Of a stretch of DNA of 64,000 nucleotides, positions 53,852 through 63,492 are shown piece after piece. Each line of letters starts with the position of its first letter. The stretch's first letter is position 1. This stretch comes from Bacillus thuringiensis (lineage in GTDB: Bacteria; Bacillota; Bacilli; Bacillales; Bacillaceae_G). The position numbers and the translations under genes were made by a program. The notes below the pieces were generated by a model. It did not search any database, had not been told where the DNA came from, and worked only from the letters and a program-made list of their open reading frames with translations. The DNA lies in assembly GCF_014932895.1 (NCBI RefSeq), contig NZ_JACYOF010000004.1, positions 248,001 through 312,000 on the forward strand, read 5' to 3'.

Positions 53852-55174
53852 CTATTTCTTTCGGTTAAGTAATACAGTAAGTAACACCTTTGGATGAAAT
53901 AGATGAAATGGACTACGAATTAAATTCATCACTCGTACTAATCGAATATAAACGTCAGAATTACTTGCAGAAAGTCGGTATATTTGTTTCGTATACCATA
54001 GCTGGAAATTTTGTTTCATAGTTAATTCTCTTTTCAGCTGAGGGTGACGCGATACTTCCGTTGTTGTCATTTCCCAAGGGGTTTCTATTATGTTAGCGGC
54101 CTTTTGATAAAATTGTTGAGTAAATGTTCTATCTAGCTGTTTTCTACCTTGCAGAAGTAATTGCAATTGGTGAGCTTCCATAGCTGCAACTGAAACACCT
54201 TGACCAAAAACGGGATCAAAACGACATTGTGCATCTCCAACTACTAATAACCCTTCTGGTAAATTATTTACTAAATCAAATCGCCGACGTACTTGATAAG
54301 GAATTTTGTATGTCTTTATATCAGTAATCCCCTCAGCTTTGTTTAGAAAATCTGTTACATTAGGGATTGATAGATTTTCAGCAAAATCATAAAACTCATC
54401 ATCTGTTTGTGGTGCTGTCTCGTTTGCGTATCCACTAAAAGTAACAAAATAACGATTATCTTCAATCGTTTGAATAAGAACACCATAAGGATTTTCAGGG
54501 AAACTCGGAGACATTAGCATATTACAACAGTCTAACTTTTCATTTTCTTTGAGCCTAAACATTCTCGTTGCGTAAAACAAATCAATACGTACTTTCTCTT
54601 CTTGCACTTCAATATCGTATTCCCGTAGCCACTCTATACTTTTCGAACCAAATCCACTTGCATCAACAACAATATCTGCATGGATTTCTTCTTGAATGCC
54701 TGTATTTAAACATTTAACTTTTACTCCACTCACTTTATTAAACTTTCCATCTATTAATAATCTTTCAACCAATGTTTCGTATTTAGTAGTAATATTTGAA
54801 ACTTGATCAATTCGTTTTTGAATATGCCATTCTAACAAAGGACGACTCTGTTGAATCATATGTACTTCTCCTATGAATGGCTGTTTCCATAAGCCAAATT
54901 GATGCCATTTTAAATCGCGAGTAAAGTTATTTACGATGCTGCCTGCTTCTATTAATTCGTTAGTAATAGTAGGGAACAATTCTTCAATTGCTTTTTCTCC
55001 GCCTTTTAATAACACATGAGGGTGATTGCTTTGTGGAACTCTTTTTCTCGGAGCTTTTCCATCCCATCTTTCTCCAGCCTCTAAAATGACTACTTCTTTA
55101 AACGTAGTTGATAATGCTTTTGCTGCAAACTTTCCAGCCATACTTCCACCAATAACAATAGCCTTATTAAACAT
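53852..55174 (-). CDS. FAD-dependent monooxygenase-like protein
   Basis: Flavoprotein (440 residues) of the aromatic-hydroxylase/geranylgeranyl-reductase type. It has the FAD-binding AIVIGGSMAGKFAAKAL at the N terminus, a central VVDASGFGSKSIEWL (DG-like strand) and GDAQCRFDPVFGQGVSVAAMEAH, the second FAD block. It probably hydroxylates or reduces a small hydrophobic substrate; none can be named. No signal peptide. The start MFNKAIVIGG is behind AAGGGGGA. No operon partner is evident. Confidence 0.85.
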   Translation of the reverse strand: MFNKAIVIGGSMAGKFAAKALSTTFKEVVILEAGERWDGKAPRKRVPQSNHPHVLLKGGEKAIEELFPTITNELIEAGSIVNNFTRDLKWHQFGLWKQPFIGEVHMIQQSRPLLEWHIQKRIDQVSNITTKYETLVERLLIDGKFNKVSGVKVKCLNTGIQEEIHADIVVDASGFGSKSIEWLREYDIEVQEEKVRIDLFYATRMFRLKENEKLDCCNMLMSPSFPENPYGVLIQTIEDNRYFVTFSGYANETAPQTDDEFYDFAENLSIPNVTDFLNKAEGITDIKTYKIPYQVRRRFDLVNNLPEGLLVVGDAQCRFDPVFGQGVSVAAMEAHQLQLLLQGRKQLDRTFTQQFYQKAANIIETPWEMTTTEVSRHPQLKRELTMKQNFQLWYTKQIYRLSASNSDVYIRLVRVMNLIRSPFHLFHPKVLLTVLLNRKK

Positions 55175-55197
55175 ATTTTCCCCCTTAATGAAAAGAG

Positions 55198-55234
55198 ATC
55201 CTGTCGTGTATAAATGAAACAGGATCTTAACTAA
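55198..55234 (-). terminator. Probable terminator of uppP gene
   Basis: GATCCTGT and ACAGGATC arms between UppP and the FAD gene. The T-run on the minus strand is short. Confidence 0.55.
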
Positions 55235-55255
55235 TTAGCTTCTTTATCATTATAA

Positions 55256-56035
55256 TTAAAACACATGAGTAAATTGCAACGTTAAAATTAAAATCCCTAA
55301 TCCCCATACATAATACGCGAATACTTTTAAAGAATGATGTTTTAAATATTGAATCATCCATGAAACTGCTATGTATCCAAAGAACGCTGCTGATAACGTT
55401 CCGACAATTAAAGATGTACTAGAAATAGATTCTGCTTTCCCTTGAAAAACATCAACAAATTGCAAGATGATAGCTCCGACAATGGCTGGCGTTGATAATA
55501 AAAAAGAAAAGTAAGCAGCTGTTTCACGGTCTAACTTTCTCCATAATGCAGCGACAATTGTCATACCAGAACGAGAAATGGCTGGGAAAATAGCTGCCGC
55601 TTGAAATGAGCCAATAATTAATGCATCTTTATATGTTATGTCATCCATTTTTTTACGACCATTCTTTTGTTTATCTGCCATGTAGAGAAAGAATCCTGTC
55701 ACTAAGAACTCCCAACCAATCGTGACACCTGTCTTTGAAATATCTTCAAAGAAGTCTTTAAATAATAAGCCGATTACAACAGCAGGTATTGTCCCAACGA
55801 TAAGTAAAAACATTAGCTTTGAAAATGGATTTTTCATTAAATATATAAATTCATTTTTGTAATAAATCAACACTGCAAGCAAAGTCCCGATATGTAGCAT
55901 CGTATCTAAAAACAAACCTGCTTCATCTAAATGAAACATATGTCTCCCTAAATAAAGATGCCCTGTACTACTTATTGGCAAAAACTCTGTTAAACCTTGA
56001 ATTATGCCTAAAATAAACGCTTCTAACCAATTCAT
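55256..56035 (-). CDS. uppP: Undecaprenyl-diphosphatase UppP/BacA
   Basis: UppP-type undecaprenyl-diphosphatase (259 residues), an integral membrane enzyme that recycles the peptidoglycan lipid carrier and gives bacitracin tolerance. Conserved blocks are GIIQGLTEFLPISSTGHLYL at the N terminus and FQAAAIFPAISRSGMTIVAAL in the second half (SRSG motif). About seven or eight helices. I chose ATG 56035 with AAAGGAG, since the longer frame reaching 56179 adds a sequence that is not in the family. A second, unrelated-fold enzyme for the same reaction (PAP2) lies at 19684. Confidence 0.93.
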   Translation of the reverse strand: MNWLEAFILGIIQGLTEFLPISSTGHLYLGRHMFHLDEAGLFLDTMLHIGTLLAVLIYYKNEFIYLMKNPFSKLMFLLIVGTIPAVVIGLLFKDFFEDISKTGVTIGWEFLVTGFFLYMADKQKNGRKKMDDITYKDALIIGSFQAAAIFPAISRSGMTIVAALWRKLDRETAAYFSFLLSTPAIVGAIILQFVDVFQGKAESISSTSLIVGTLSAAFFGYIAVSWMIQYLKHHSLKVFAYYVWGLGILILTLQFTHVF

Positions 56036-56167
56036 GATGGTCTCCTTTCTCGTTTGCTTGTACCAATATATGAAGGTTACATTTTTGATATGAAAAAAAG
56101 TATATTTCTCTATGAATTTACTTTTAATTTGTGGATATATATGTAAAAAGTGACGTGGAGGGCTAAT

Positions 56168-56374
56168 ATGTGGAAGCATACAAAATTCGGAAATGTATTA
56201 CTTTGGGTGGGGCCTGTCCTTGTGTTTTTAGGATTATGTATGACAAATGTTATTTCAGACATTCCTTTCTTTGAAGGAAAACATAAAACACTTGGAATTA
56301 TAATTTTATTTGTAGGTCTTTTCTGTTTAATCGCTGCTAATCATTTTAAAAAAGGAGAAAGAAATGAAGAATGA
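56168..56374 (+). CDS. Two-helix small membrane protein, unknown
   Basis: Small membrane protein (68 residues) with two hydrophobic helices (VLLWVGPVLVFLGLCM and LGIIILFVGLFCLIAA), joined by a polar loop FFEGKHKT and ending in a charged tail (KKGERNEE). I do not recognise the family. RBS GGAGGG. Divergent from uppP with 130 bases between. Own terminator. Confidence 0.7.
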   Translation: MWKHTKFGNVLLWVGPVLVFLGLCMTNVISDIPFFEGKHKTLGIIILFVGLFCLIAANHFKKGERNEE

Positions 56375-56383
56375 AGCTAAATA

Positions 56384-56420
56384 AAAAACAATCCCAGTAT
56401 ATATGCTAGGATTGTTTTTC
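56384..56420. terminator. Terminator between convergent genes
   Basis: AAAACAATCCCAGTATA / TATGCTAGGATTGTTTTT, with A/T runs on both sides. Confidence 0.88.
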
Positions 56421-56431
56421 GACTATGTTGA

Positions 56432-56812
56432 TTATTTATAAAATACTTTATCAACGTTATATTTCGCTTTATATTCATTAATAATGTATGTTTCGTAAAT
56501 TTCTCTTTCTGTTGGATCTTCTACGATACATGCATCGATGCGGTATACTTCATCACGATGATTTTTAATTGGTGAAACATTGTCTTCAAAATGCTTCTTA
56601 ATACGTTGTCTAATTTTACGAGCTTTTCCTACGAAAAGAAGTTCGTCATTAATATTATAAAACATAAAAATGCCGCCTTTATCTCTAGGGAACAAGTGGA
56701 AATCGATAAATCCATTTATTGGAGTAATTCTTGGTTCGTCACCTCTAATAACTTGTTTACGCTCAGTAATTGTAACATCAACTTCAGGAATATTAATTTT
56801 AATCAAGTTCAT
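56432..56812 (-). CDS. GIY-YIG domain nuclease-like protein
   Basis: Single GIY-YIG-type domain protein (126 residues). The strand pair GGIFMFYNINDELLFVGKARKIRQRIKKHF fits the GIY...YVGKA...LRxRL pattern with substitutions (FMFYN, LLFVG), and YETYIINEYKAKYNVDK holds the conserved Glu and Asn. It resembles the UvrC N-terminal domain without the rest. Probable nuclease or nuclease relative; activity unproved. Confidence 0.8.
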   Translation of the reverse strand: MNLIKINIPEVDVTITERKQVIRGDEPRITPINGFIDFHLFPRDKGGIFMFYNINDELLFVGKARKIRQRIKKHFEDNVSPIKNHRDEVYRIDACIVEDPTEREIYETYIINEYKAKYNVDKVFYK

Positions 56813-56889
56813 TCACGTCCTCTTTTGTTATAAAGATAAATAATAGCATACATACGTAAGAAAAGCTATGTTCAGAGGCATATTTCATT

Positions 56890-57453
56890 TTATAATTCAA
56901 ATATTATAGGTGTATCATGTAAACTTTTCTTCCAAATCATATGATCACTGGATTCTCCCCAATAATCCTTCAGTACATAACTAGGCTCTCCAATTTTTTT
57001 CGTCCATATACGTTGCGCTTTTTTGTAACCACTATCTAAACAAAATTCTGTAATTCCTCTACAAAGTAATGTAAGAAACATAGTATTTAGTAGTAAACTC
57101 CCTATACCCTTTCTTTGATACTCCGGCAATATAAATACAGTTCCTATTTCATATAAATCCTTAAGTACACCACCTGTACAACTATTAATCAATGTACTAG
57201 CTGGACCGATTTCAATTGTTCCAATGATTTTATTGTTACTTGTATTGATCGCTAATAAAAAGTAACGATTTTCTCCATTACTATCAAAATCATTTTTCAA
57301 ATATTGCTTTTTCGTGTTAATTTCATTTTCTATGTCATCCAATAATTGTGATAATCCTTCGTCTTTATATGTATTTGTAATCACTATTCGGAAAAATAAA
57401 TATAGTTCATCTATATCATCCGAATTCGGCCTTCTAATTTCAACGTTAGACAT
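56890..57453 (-). CDS. GNAT-family acetyltransferase
   Basis: GNAT enzyme (187 residues). It opens VEIRRPNSDDIDELYLFFRIVI; motif A is ILPEYQRKGIGSLLLNTMFLT. The C-terminal part is longer than usual and ends in FCLDSGYKKAQRIWTKKIGEPSYVLKDYWG in pieces. Its start is at 57453 with TTGGAGAA upstream. Acceptor unknown. Confidence 0.85.
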   Translation of the reverse strand: MSNVEIRRPNSDDIDELYLFFRIVITNTYKDEGLSQLLDDIENEINTKKQYLKNDFDSNGENRYFLLAINTSNNKIIGTIEIGPASTLINSCTGGVLKDLYEIGTVFILPEYQRKGIGSLLLNTMFLTLLCRGITEFCLDSGYKKAQRIWTKKIGEPSYVLKDYWGESSDHMIWKKSLHDTPIIFEL

Positions 57454-57606
57454 GAATTAATTCTCCAATCTATGAAAATATCCGAGAAAAGTTTATATTG
57501 TACGTGTATTTTGGTACTAAACAGTAGCCTAATCATGTTTACTGATTCTTTTCAAACTTGTATCGCAGCATAGCACATATTCGTTCAAAAATATTTTATG
57601 TCATTG

Positions 57607-58179
57607 TTAATACAATACTTTATATAATCTATTCATCATTATTCTACAAAGACCTGCATAGATCCAGCAGTATAGAAAACTCAGTATAAATATTAATAAA
57701 ATAATTTTTATATCCATAGTTGTATGAACAGTAGGACCAAGAACTGGAAAACGGAAGACATCGAGAACAATCATAATTCCTATAAGTAGACATATAGCAG
57801 AAAAGGAAACTACCCAAATTCTCCTCTTGAATTGTAAAAAGGATAATCCTAATGCTATACCTAATAAACCTGTAGTAAAGGGAAAGACAATTAGTTCACC
57901 TGGCTGAATAATAAATAATAGGAAAATAGTAAGAATATAAGAAAGTATTCCCGCACGAATAGAATAACAAATAGCAAAAAAAATCGGTAACGTCGCAAAT
58001 GGACTAATGAGTAGTCCTATACCAGGAATTAAATTCCCCGCCGCTTGAAACATGGTGGCCAATGCACCCATTAAAGCTGTAATTACTAAATTATTTGCAA
58101 GGGACAACTTTTTTTTGTGAACAAAGTTCGCATCTTGCTGTATCATCAGTTGATACCAATAACGTATAAACCGATTCAT
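57607..58179 (-). CDS. Multi-spanning membrane protein, unknown
   Basis: Integral membrane protein (190 residues) with about five or six hydrophobic helices after a short amphipathic N terminus (MNRFIRYWYQLMIQQD). The NLIPGIGLLISPFATLPIFFAI stretch is reminiscent of small S-component-like or DUF2232-type proteins, but I cannot assign it. I chose ATG 58179 behind AGGGGGT. The gaps on either side (57454-57606, 58183-58360) show nothing I can identify. Confidence 0.65.
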   Translation of the reverse strand: MNRFIRYWYQLMIQQDANFVHKKKLSLANNLVITALMGALATMFQAAGNLIPGIGLLISPFATLPIFFAICYSIRAGILSYILTIFLLFIIQPGELIVFPFTTGLLGIALGLSFLQFKRRIWVVSFSAICLLIGIMIVLDVFRFPVLGPTVHTTMDIKIILLIFILSFLYCWIYAGLCRIMMNRLYKVLY

Positions 58180-58360
58180 CAAAATACCCCCTAAAGATAC
58201 CTAATTCATCACTTTCTATATTATTCATACACTTTTTGTTTATGCGTTACTTTCTGCTGGTAATCAATCATTATACAATAGACATTTATACATAGAAGTA
58301 TTTTTAGAGGGACGACAGGTCGTGCATTTTGAAGGATTTAGGCTGAGAGTTTATATCGTA

Positions 58361-59791
58361 TTAAGGAACAATTTCATAAATAGTACCTTTGTTAAAATCA
58401 GATACTTTCATAGAACCATACACTCCTAAATATAATCTAGTTTGATCCAAATTTGTTCCCAAACTAACATAATAAGCTGATTGAGCACCAAAATCATAAG
58501 TGGTTTCAATAGCATGAAAGTCATTATGTTTACCGTCTGTACCTGCTCTAGTATAGGCTAAAACACCCTTAACTGGAGATTGAGATTCTTCTTTCTTGGC
58601 AAGGTCAGTAAACACCACGCTACCTGTTAAATTCGATATTGCAGTTCCCATATATGGCTGAACCCCTGTAAGTGAAGTTCCTCCGAACTTATCCGGTCTG
58701 GAATCTTTATGATAATAACTAATTAGAGGCTGAATACGCTTCACTGATGTTTGTATCGTTTCATTATAATAAGCCATTATCCTTTCATCTAAAGTTGGAT
58801 TCTCAGAACAGTGCCTTATAAATGAGGTAGGTAATGCTCCTTCCCATCCCCGCCAACCAAAATTAATAAATCCATCTTGATTGGGAGTGAATCTCATTAC
58901 ATGCATTTGAACAAGTTCTGTAACCGATATGGGTTTGTATTGAGCAAATGAAAAAATAGACTCTACAATATCCTGTCCGACATTTCCGACGTATTTGATA
59001 TATTGATTATAAAACCTTTGGAATGTAATACCAGTTATATTACGAACCCCTTTCGCAATTACTATAAGAGTTTCTTGTATAGATAAAGGAAGCTCATTAA
59101 AGCGCGTAACAACTGGAGGATTATTTATAAATGTATTTTTACTTACATCGATTTCAATTATTTTACCCGCTATTTCTAAATCATCCTGGCTTAAATTAAA
59201 TGGATCATAACCCGATCCACCATCTCCATTTGTATAAATAAGTTTTCCTGTCTCTGGTGAAAAGTTTAAACTATTGACTCCGTTATGATTAAAAAATGGT
59301 CTTCTTATATTAAGTAATGTTCTTCGTTTTTGAGGTTGACCATGTGGTTGTAACATCCATTCTTCAACTGTATCGATATGATCATATTGCGTATTTCTAT
59401 TTATCCACTGTAAGTTTAAAGTTTTAGGATCACAAGGATTCGGTTTAAATTGTTCAGAAAGAGCACCTGGGCCTTGAGTTCCAGCTACTGAATAATGAAG
59501 ATAAAATAAACCGTTTTGAAAAAATTGTGGATGAAACGCTAGTCCTAGTAATCCTCGTTCATCATAGCCACTACTAGAAACACCTTCTTCAGATGTGCCT
59601 AATTTGATAATTCTTGGACGAATATTTAAAAATGTCTTTATAACTCCGTCTTTTATGTAAAAAATCTCTCCTAATTGGGTCGCAATAAATAGACTTTCAG
59701 TCGAATCACCTGGAAGTATAGTTGTTTTCATAACAGTCGGTAAATTTATATTATGAACAATGGGTCGTAAACTAACCTTAACTTGTGTCAA
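58361..59791 (-). CDS. Sorbosone/glucose dehydrogenase-like beta-propeller
   Basis: PQQ-type glucose/sorbosone dehydrogenase family protein (476 residues). The six-bladed propeller signatures are DERGLLGLAFHPQF, NHNGVNSLNFSPETGKLIYTNGDGG and FGWRGWEG. No signal peptide is visible, unusual since most family members are exported. Starts at TTG 59791 behind AAAGGGGTG; codon use is ordinary. No PQQ synthesis gene is in the window, so cofactor and substrate are uncertain. Confidence 0.85.
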   Translation of the reverse strand: MTQVKVSLRPIVHNINLPTVMKTTILPGDSTESLFIATQLGEIFYIKDGVIKTFLNIRPRIIKLGTSEEGVSSSGYDERGLLGLAFHPQFFQNGLFYLHYSVAGTQGPGALSEQFKPNPCDPKTLNLQWINRNTQYDHIDTVEEWMLQPHGQPQKRRTLLNIRRPFFNHNGVNSLNFSPETGKLIYTNGDGGSGYDPFNLSQDDLEIAGKIIEIDVSKNTFINNPPVVTRFNELPLSIQETLIVIAKGVRNITGITFQRFYNQYIKYVGNVGQDIVESIFSFAQYKPISVTELVQMHVMRFTPNQDGFINFGWRGWEGALPTSFIRHCSENPTLDERIMAYYNETIQTSVKRIQPLISYYHKDSRPDKFGGTSLTGVQPYMGTAISNLTGSVVFTDLAKKEESQSPVKGVLAYTRAGTDGKHNDFHAIETTYDFGAQSAYYVSLGTNLDQTRLYLGVYGSMKVSDFNKGTIYEIVP

Positions 59792-59940
59792 TTAACTTTA
59801 CACCCCTTTTCATTCTTATTAATAGAAGAATATGATGTAAGTTGTTTTATTAGTATCAAACAACTTGCATTCCTTTTTATTGTAATTTTATATATAATAT
59901 AATGCTGATTTATGACGCTGTACATATTTTCTTGTTAGGC

Positions 59941-60001
59941 TTCTTTTGTTTTACAAAAGAAGAAATGTTTATTTAAAAACAAGAAGATTTCAAAAATCTT
60001 C
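59941..60001. repeat. Two adjacent perfect hairpins in 525-base gap
   Basis: CTTCTTTTGT-TTT-ACAAAAGAAG at 59941-59963 and GAAGATTT-CAA-AAATCTTC at 59983-60001. They lie in the non-coding stretch 59792-60316. No T-run follows the first; apart from these and the next terminator I see no gene in the gap. Confidence 0.6.
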
Positions 60002-60281
60002 AAATGAGTTCCGCCCTTTTTATTCTTTATATCCTTTAAGTGAATTACATATAGGCACGTACTGCTTGGGCTATATATTTGTACCTTATTCAAAAACATG
60101 GCCCGATTGCTGAACAAGAAAAACTCTGCATTTCATATAAGATTTTTAATCAATTTTTTTACAAACGGTACATCTTTTTATAAATGATACCACTTTCTTC
60201 TAAATCTATAGTTTGACTGATTCAAAATATCCCGTTTTGGAATTGATTGTGATATAACTAACCAAAAAATTATTGATAAAT

Positions 60282-60316
60282 AAAAAAGATTAGGAGTGAA
60301 TCCTAATCTTTTTTTG
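60282..60316 (-). terminator. Terminator of FAD amino-acid oxidase gene
   Basis: On the minus strand AAAAAAAGATTAGGA TTCAC TCCTAATCTTTTTT, directly after the stop. Confidence 0.9.
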
Positions 60317-61432
60317 TTATTCAATTGCACCAGCAACATCATAATCATTTAAATTTAATTCAATTGGTTGTCCGAGCGCTAGTTTAGCAAGTTCTGCTCC
60401 TAAATATGGACCCGCAGTTAAACCTGAAGCACCTAATCCGTTCGCAACGAGAATACCTTCAAAGTTAGGAAGTGGGCCAATGACAGGTAAGAATCCTGGT
60501 GTAAATGGTCTGAATCCAACTCTCGTTTCAAGTATCGTAGCATCTTCTAAACCAGGTGCAACTGTCAATGCTTTATGAAATACTTCATGCAAACCACCAG
60601 CTGTTACACGGCGATCAAAACCCGTATCATTCTCATGTGTTGCACCAATTACGACATGACCACTGTCAAATGTTAAAATATATTGGTCATTTGGTGGCAT
60701 AACAACTGGCATATTTTCTGTTGCTGTATTTTCCATTTGTAAATGAACAATTTGTCCTTTTTGGAACGTAACTAAGAAATTAATTCCTAATGGGTTCAAG
60801 ATTTCGTTCGCCCATGCGCCTGCAGTTACAATAACCTTTTCTGCTAAAATTGTCTCGTCATTTACTTTAACTCCAGTAATATGATTCCCTTCACGGACTA
60901 ATACTGCATCTCCTTTTATGAAAGTTGCACCATGTTTTTTCGCAGCGCTTATTAATGCGTTGCGTAATGATCTTCCATTTACTCGTGCAGCTCCACTTAT
61001 ATGAACAGAACTATATTCTTCCGATAATGCCGGGAATAATTTTTTCGTTTCTTCGGCCGATAGGCGAGTGATTTCACCAATCTCTGGCGCATCTTCACGT
61101 CGTTTATAAGCTCGCTCTTCCATTTGATCTAGTTTTTTCTCATCAGTATGTAAACTAATTGCACCTACACGGTTGTAACCGGTATCTGTTTCACCGTCTT
61201 CTTCTAATTGCTGAATTAATGAAGAATAGTAATGTGCACCGCCTTTAACGATTTTATACCACGCTTTATTACGACGTTGCGAAAGCCATGGACATACAAT
61301 ACCTGCTGCTGCATCAGTTGCTTGACCATATTGTTGGCGATCCACGATAGTAACTTTCGCACCAGCCTTAGCAAGATGATAAGCAGTAGATGCACCTAAA
61401 ATTCCAGCTCCAACTACAATATACGATTTCAT
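60317..61432 (-). CDS. FAD-dependent glycine/D-amino-acid oxidase family protein
   Basis: DAO-family flavoenzyme (371 residues from the chosen start). The dinucleotide motif YIVVGAGILGASTAYHLAKAGAKVTIVD is at the N terminus; the C terminus has VGFRPFTPGFLPVIGPLPNFEGILVANGLGASGLTAGP, the FAD-binding end with substrate Arg. It probably oxidises glycine, sarcosine or a D-amino acid, giving the imino acid and peroxide. I chose ATG 61432 (MKSYIVVG) behind AAAAGGTG; a GTG at 61441 is also possible. Not near thiamine genes, so a ThiO role is not supported. Confidence 0.88.
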   Translation of the reverse strand: MKSYIVVGAGILGASTAYHLAKAGAKVTIVDRQQYGQATDAAAGIVCPWLSQRRNKAWYKIVKGGAHYYSSLIQQLEEDGETDTGYNRVGAISLHTDEKKLDQMEERAYKRREDAPEIGEITRLSAEETKKLFPALSEEYSSVHISGAARVNGRSLRNALISAAKKHGATFIKGDAVLVREGNHITGVKVNDETILAEKVIVTAGAWANEILNPLGINFLVTFQKGQIVHLQMENTATENMPVVMPPNDQYILTFDSGHVVIGATHENDTGFDRRVTAGGLHEVFHKALTVAPGLEDATILETRVGFRPFTPGFLPVIGPLPNFEGILVANGLGASGLTAGPYLGAELAKLALGQPIELNLNDYDVAGAIE

Positions 61433-61558
61433 TTCAAACACCTTTTCTCTTTTGCTAATTATATAAATATAAGAACATCCCTTAGTATAATGGAAGGAAT
61501 ACTTTTTTCAATGTACTCATCGCAATTAATTGTTGCATCATTGTGACTTTCCCAGTTG

Positions 61559-62212
61559 TTATTTTTTCTTCTTACGGAATAATTCAATTGTTTTATAACC
61601 TTGTGAAAGGATTTCAATCATTTTCTCAAGACGTTTTTCACGTGTTTTTTCTTGTTTTACAGAAAATAGATTACGTGCCCAATCTTTTTGATATCCAGGT
61701 GTTAAACTTTGATAAAACTTAAGTTCAGTTGGATGATTGGCTAACAACGCTTCAACATCTTGAATGCGATTTGCATAATCAGCTACACATTGACTCGCAG
61801 CAGGTGTTTTCGTCGCTTTTTTCTTTTCACGTTTTAAACCTACAACAGTAAAGACATCATCCATACTTACCATTCGCGCAAATTTAATATCGCTCTGCCC
61901 TACATACCCATCTTCCCCAACATGTAATGCTGGAAACATTTCATCACGATGAACAAAAGTACTGTAACGAGCATTACCTTTTTTCGGATATGCGAAAAAC
62001 ACATAACCTTTTTCAATTAGTAATTCTTCATTACTAATAATAAAATTCGTTTGTTTTACCATTTCATCAAGCGTTTCAACAAAAATAAAAATAGCATCGT
62101 GTTCTTTTGAAAATGCAGTTTCTTTACCTGTAAAAATGTCATAATCACTTGGTTCGTTAATAACGACCATATTTGTATACTTATTAAGTTTCAATTTGTC
62201 GATAACTGACAT
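61559..62212 (-). CDS. YdeI/OmdA-like domain protein
   Basis: Protein of 217 residues. The N-terminal part (VVINEPSDYDIFTGKETAF, then KGYVFFAYPKKGNARY) looks like a DUF3052-type domain. The C-terminal third (LKFYQSLTPGYQKDWARNLFSVKQEKTREKRLEKMIEIL in pieces) matches the YdeI/OmpD-associated (OmdA) C-terminal motif. The combination is found in Bacillus as a single protein. No membrane segment. Function unknown. AAGGAAG lies before ATG. Confidence 0.65.
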   Translation of the reverse strand: MSVIDKLKLNKYTNMVVINEPSDYDIFTGKETAFSKEHDAIFIFVETLDEMVKQTNFIISNEELLIEKGYVFFAYPKKGNARYSTFVHRDEMFPALHVGEDGYVGQSDIKFARMVSMDDVFTVVGLKREKKKATKTPAASQCVADYANRIQDVEALLANHPTELKFYQSLTPGYQKDWARNLFSVKQEKTREKRLEKMIEILSQGYKTIELFRKKKK

Positions 62213-62355
62213 AATAATCTTCCTTTACATTCAAAATTCATTGTATATACTTTTTTATACTGTTCTAGTGTATTATATCTATTAAGAAAATCAAACTTTA
62301 AATCGTGTTATTCTGTTTCAAGAGAACATAATTTTTCACTAAAAGGAGTGGTTTT

Positions 62356-62538
62356 ATGCCGTATGTAATCCGCGACGAAGGACTAGTTTTGCAAGGAGAC
62401 GATGGAAAAGAACCCGTTTTTCATACGTATGAAGAGGCTGCAAAAACGTTAAAAACACTAACTATACCACAGCTTCCAAAACATATTAGAAGAAAACCTT
62501 TTAAAGCAAAAATTATTAAAATAGCCGATTCTAAATAA
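62356..62538 (+). CDS. 60-residue basic protein, unknown
   Basis: Small cytoplasmic protein (60 residues) with a good RBS (AAAGGAGTG). It starts MPYVIRDEGLVLQGDDGKEP and ends with a Lys-rich tail (RRKPFKAKIIKIADSK). Middle EEAAKTLKTL looks helical. I recognise no family. Convergent with the NAT gene. Confidence 0.65.
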   Translation: MPYVIRDEGLVLQGDDGKEPVFHTYEEAAKTLKTLTIPQLPKHIRRKPFKAKIIKIADSK

Positions 62539-62561
62539 GAACCGGCTGGCTATTTGTTTAT

Positions 62562-63329
62562 TCACAACTCAATAGCAAATAAAGTATATAAAAGCTCTCT
62601 ATATTGATCTTCTGTAATTTCACGTTTAGTTTTTGTTCCATAAATAATTTCAGTTAAACTAGTATTCGTTAAAGAGACATAGCCAGCGTTCGTCAACTTT
62701 ACTGCAATTGGTCCCTTATTGAAAATAGACTTCTCATCTTCTATTACTCTTCTTTGAACCTCATTTACTACTGCCTCATCAATAATACGATTATAAAAAG
62801 CGTGACAAACTTTCCATTCTCCATCAACATCTATTCTTTCTAGAACATAATTTCCTTTACTCGTATCTTTTTGTCTCACTCGATACGAACCATTTTTTGA
62901 AGAAACAGACTCACCAGTAAAAGGTACAGGAACGAGAGGTACTAATGAAGCGATACCTACATCAATTAAGTACAGTCCGTTATCATACTTTAAAATAATT
63001 GTTATATGCCCATCCTCAAGTGCCCAAGCGTTTATATCATTTTTATATACGGTACCTAGTACGAGTTGTACATCATAACCATAATTTTTTAAGAAATAGT
63101 AAAAAAGAGTATTTAATTCATAACAAAGTCCACCGCGGGAACTAGTTAAAATTTTCTTCTGTAGGTTCTCCATAGAGATTTTATTCGTATTACCTGCTAT
63201 TACATCCAAATTCTCAAACGGTATTGTATTTGCAAATGCTAAAAGTATTGTATTTAATTCCTCAAACTCTATTTCAGTACGTTTTTCAAGATTCAATCTT
63301 GTAAAGAGTTGATCTTGTAAACTTGTCAT
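62562..63329 (-). CDS. nat: Arylamine N-acetyltransferase
   Basis: Arylamine N-acetyltransferase (255 residues), which moves acetyl from CoA to arylamines and hydrazines. The catalytic triad is complete and at canonical positions: Cys69 in SSRGGLCYELN, His108 in EDGHITII and Asp123 in LYLIDVG. The start at ATG 63329 follows AAGGGGTG; the in-frame GTG at 63338 abuts that box. Bacillus cereus-group genomes carry several NAT isozymes, which one this is cannot be told from the sequence. Confidence 0.92.
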   Translation of the reverse strand: MTSLQDQLFTRLNLEKRTEIEFEELNTILLAFANTIPFENLDVIAGNTNKISMENLQKKILTSSRGGLCYELNTLFYYFLKNYGYDVQLVLGTVYKNDINAWALEDGHITIILKYDNGLYLIDVGIASLVPLVPVPFTGESVSSKNGSYRVRQKDTSKGNYVLERIDVDGEWKVCHAFYNRIIDEAVVNEVQRRVIEDEKSIFNKGPIAVKLTNAGYVSLTNTSLTEIIYGTKTKREITEDQYRELLYTLFAIEL

Positions 63330-63492
63330 ATTCAGCACCCCTTAATAGTTATAAGTTAAAATAGTATATGCTGATTGTATATTTGATGGGGTACTGTAAC
63401 AATGTATATTTCGTTTAACTGTACCGGTACAAAAATTCTAATTCATAAGATAACTTAGTATGAGAATTCAAATACAAAATTAAAACAAGAAT

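Noticed and set aside
59935-60117. 60-codon frame on the minus strand in the 59.8-60.3 kb gap
   Set aside because: No RBS, runs through two hairpins, low-complexity Phe/Lys product.
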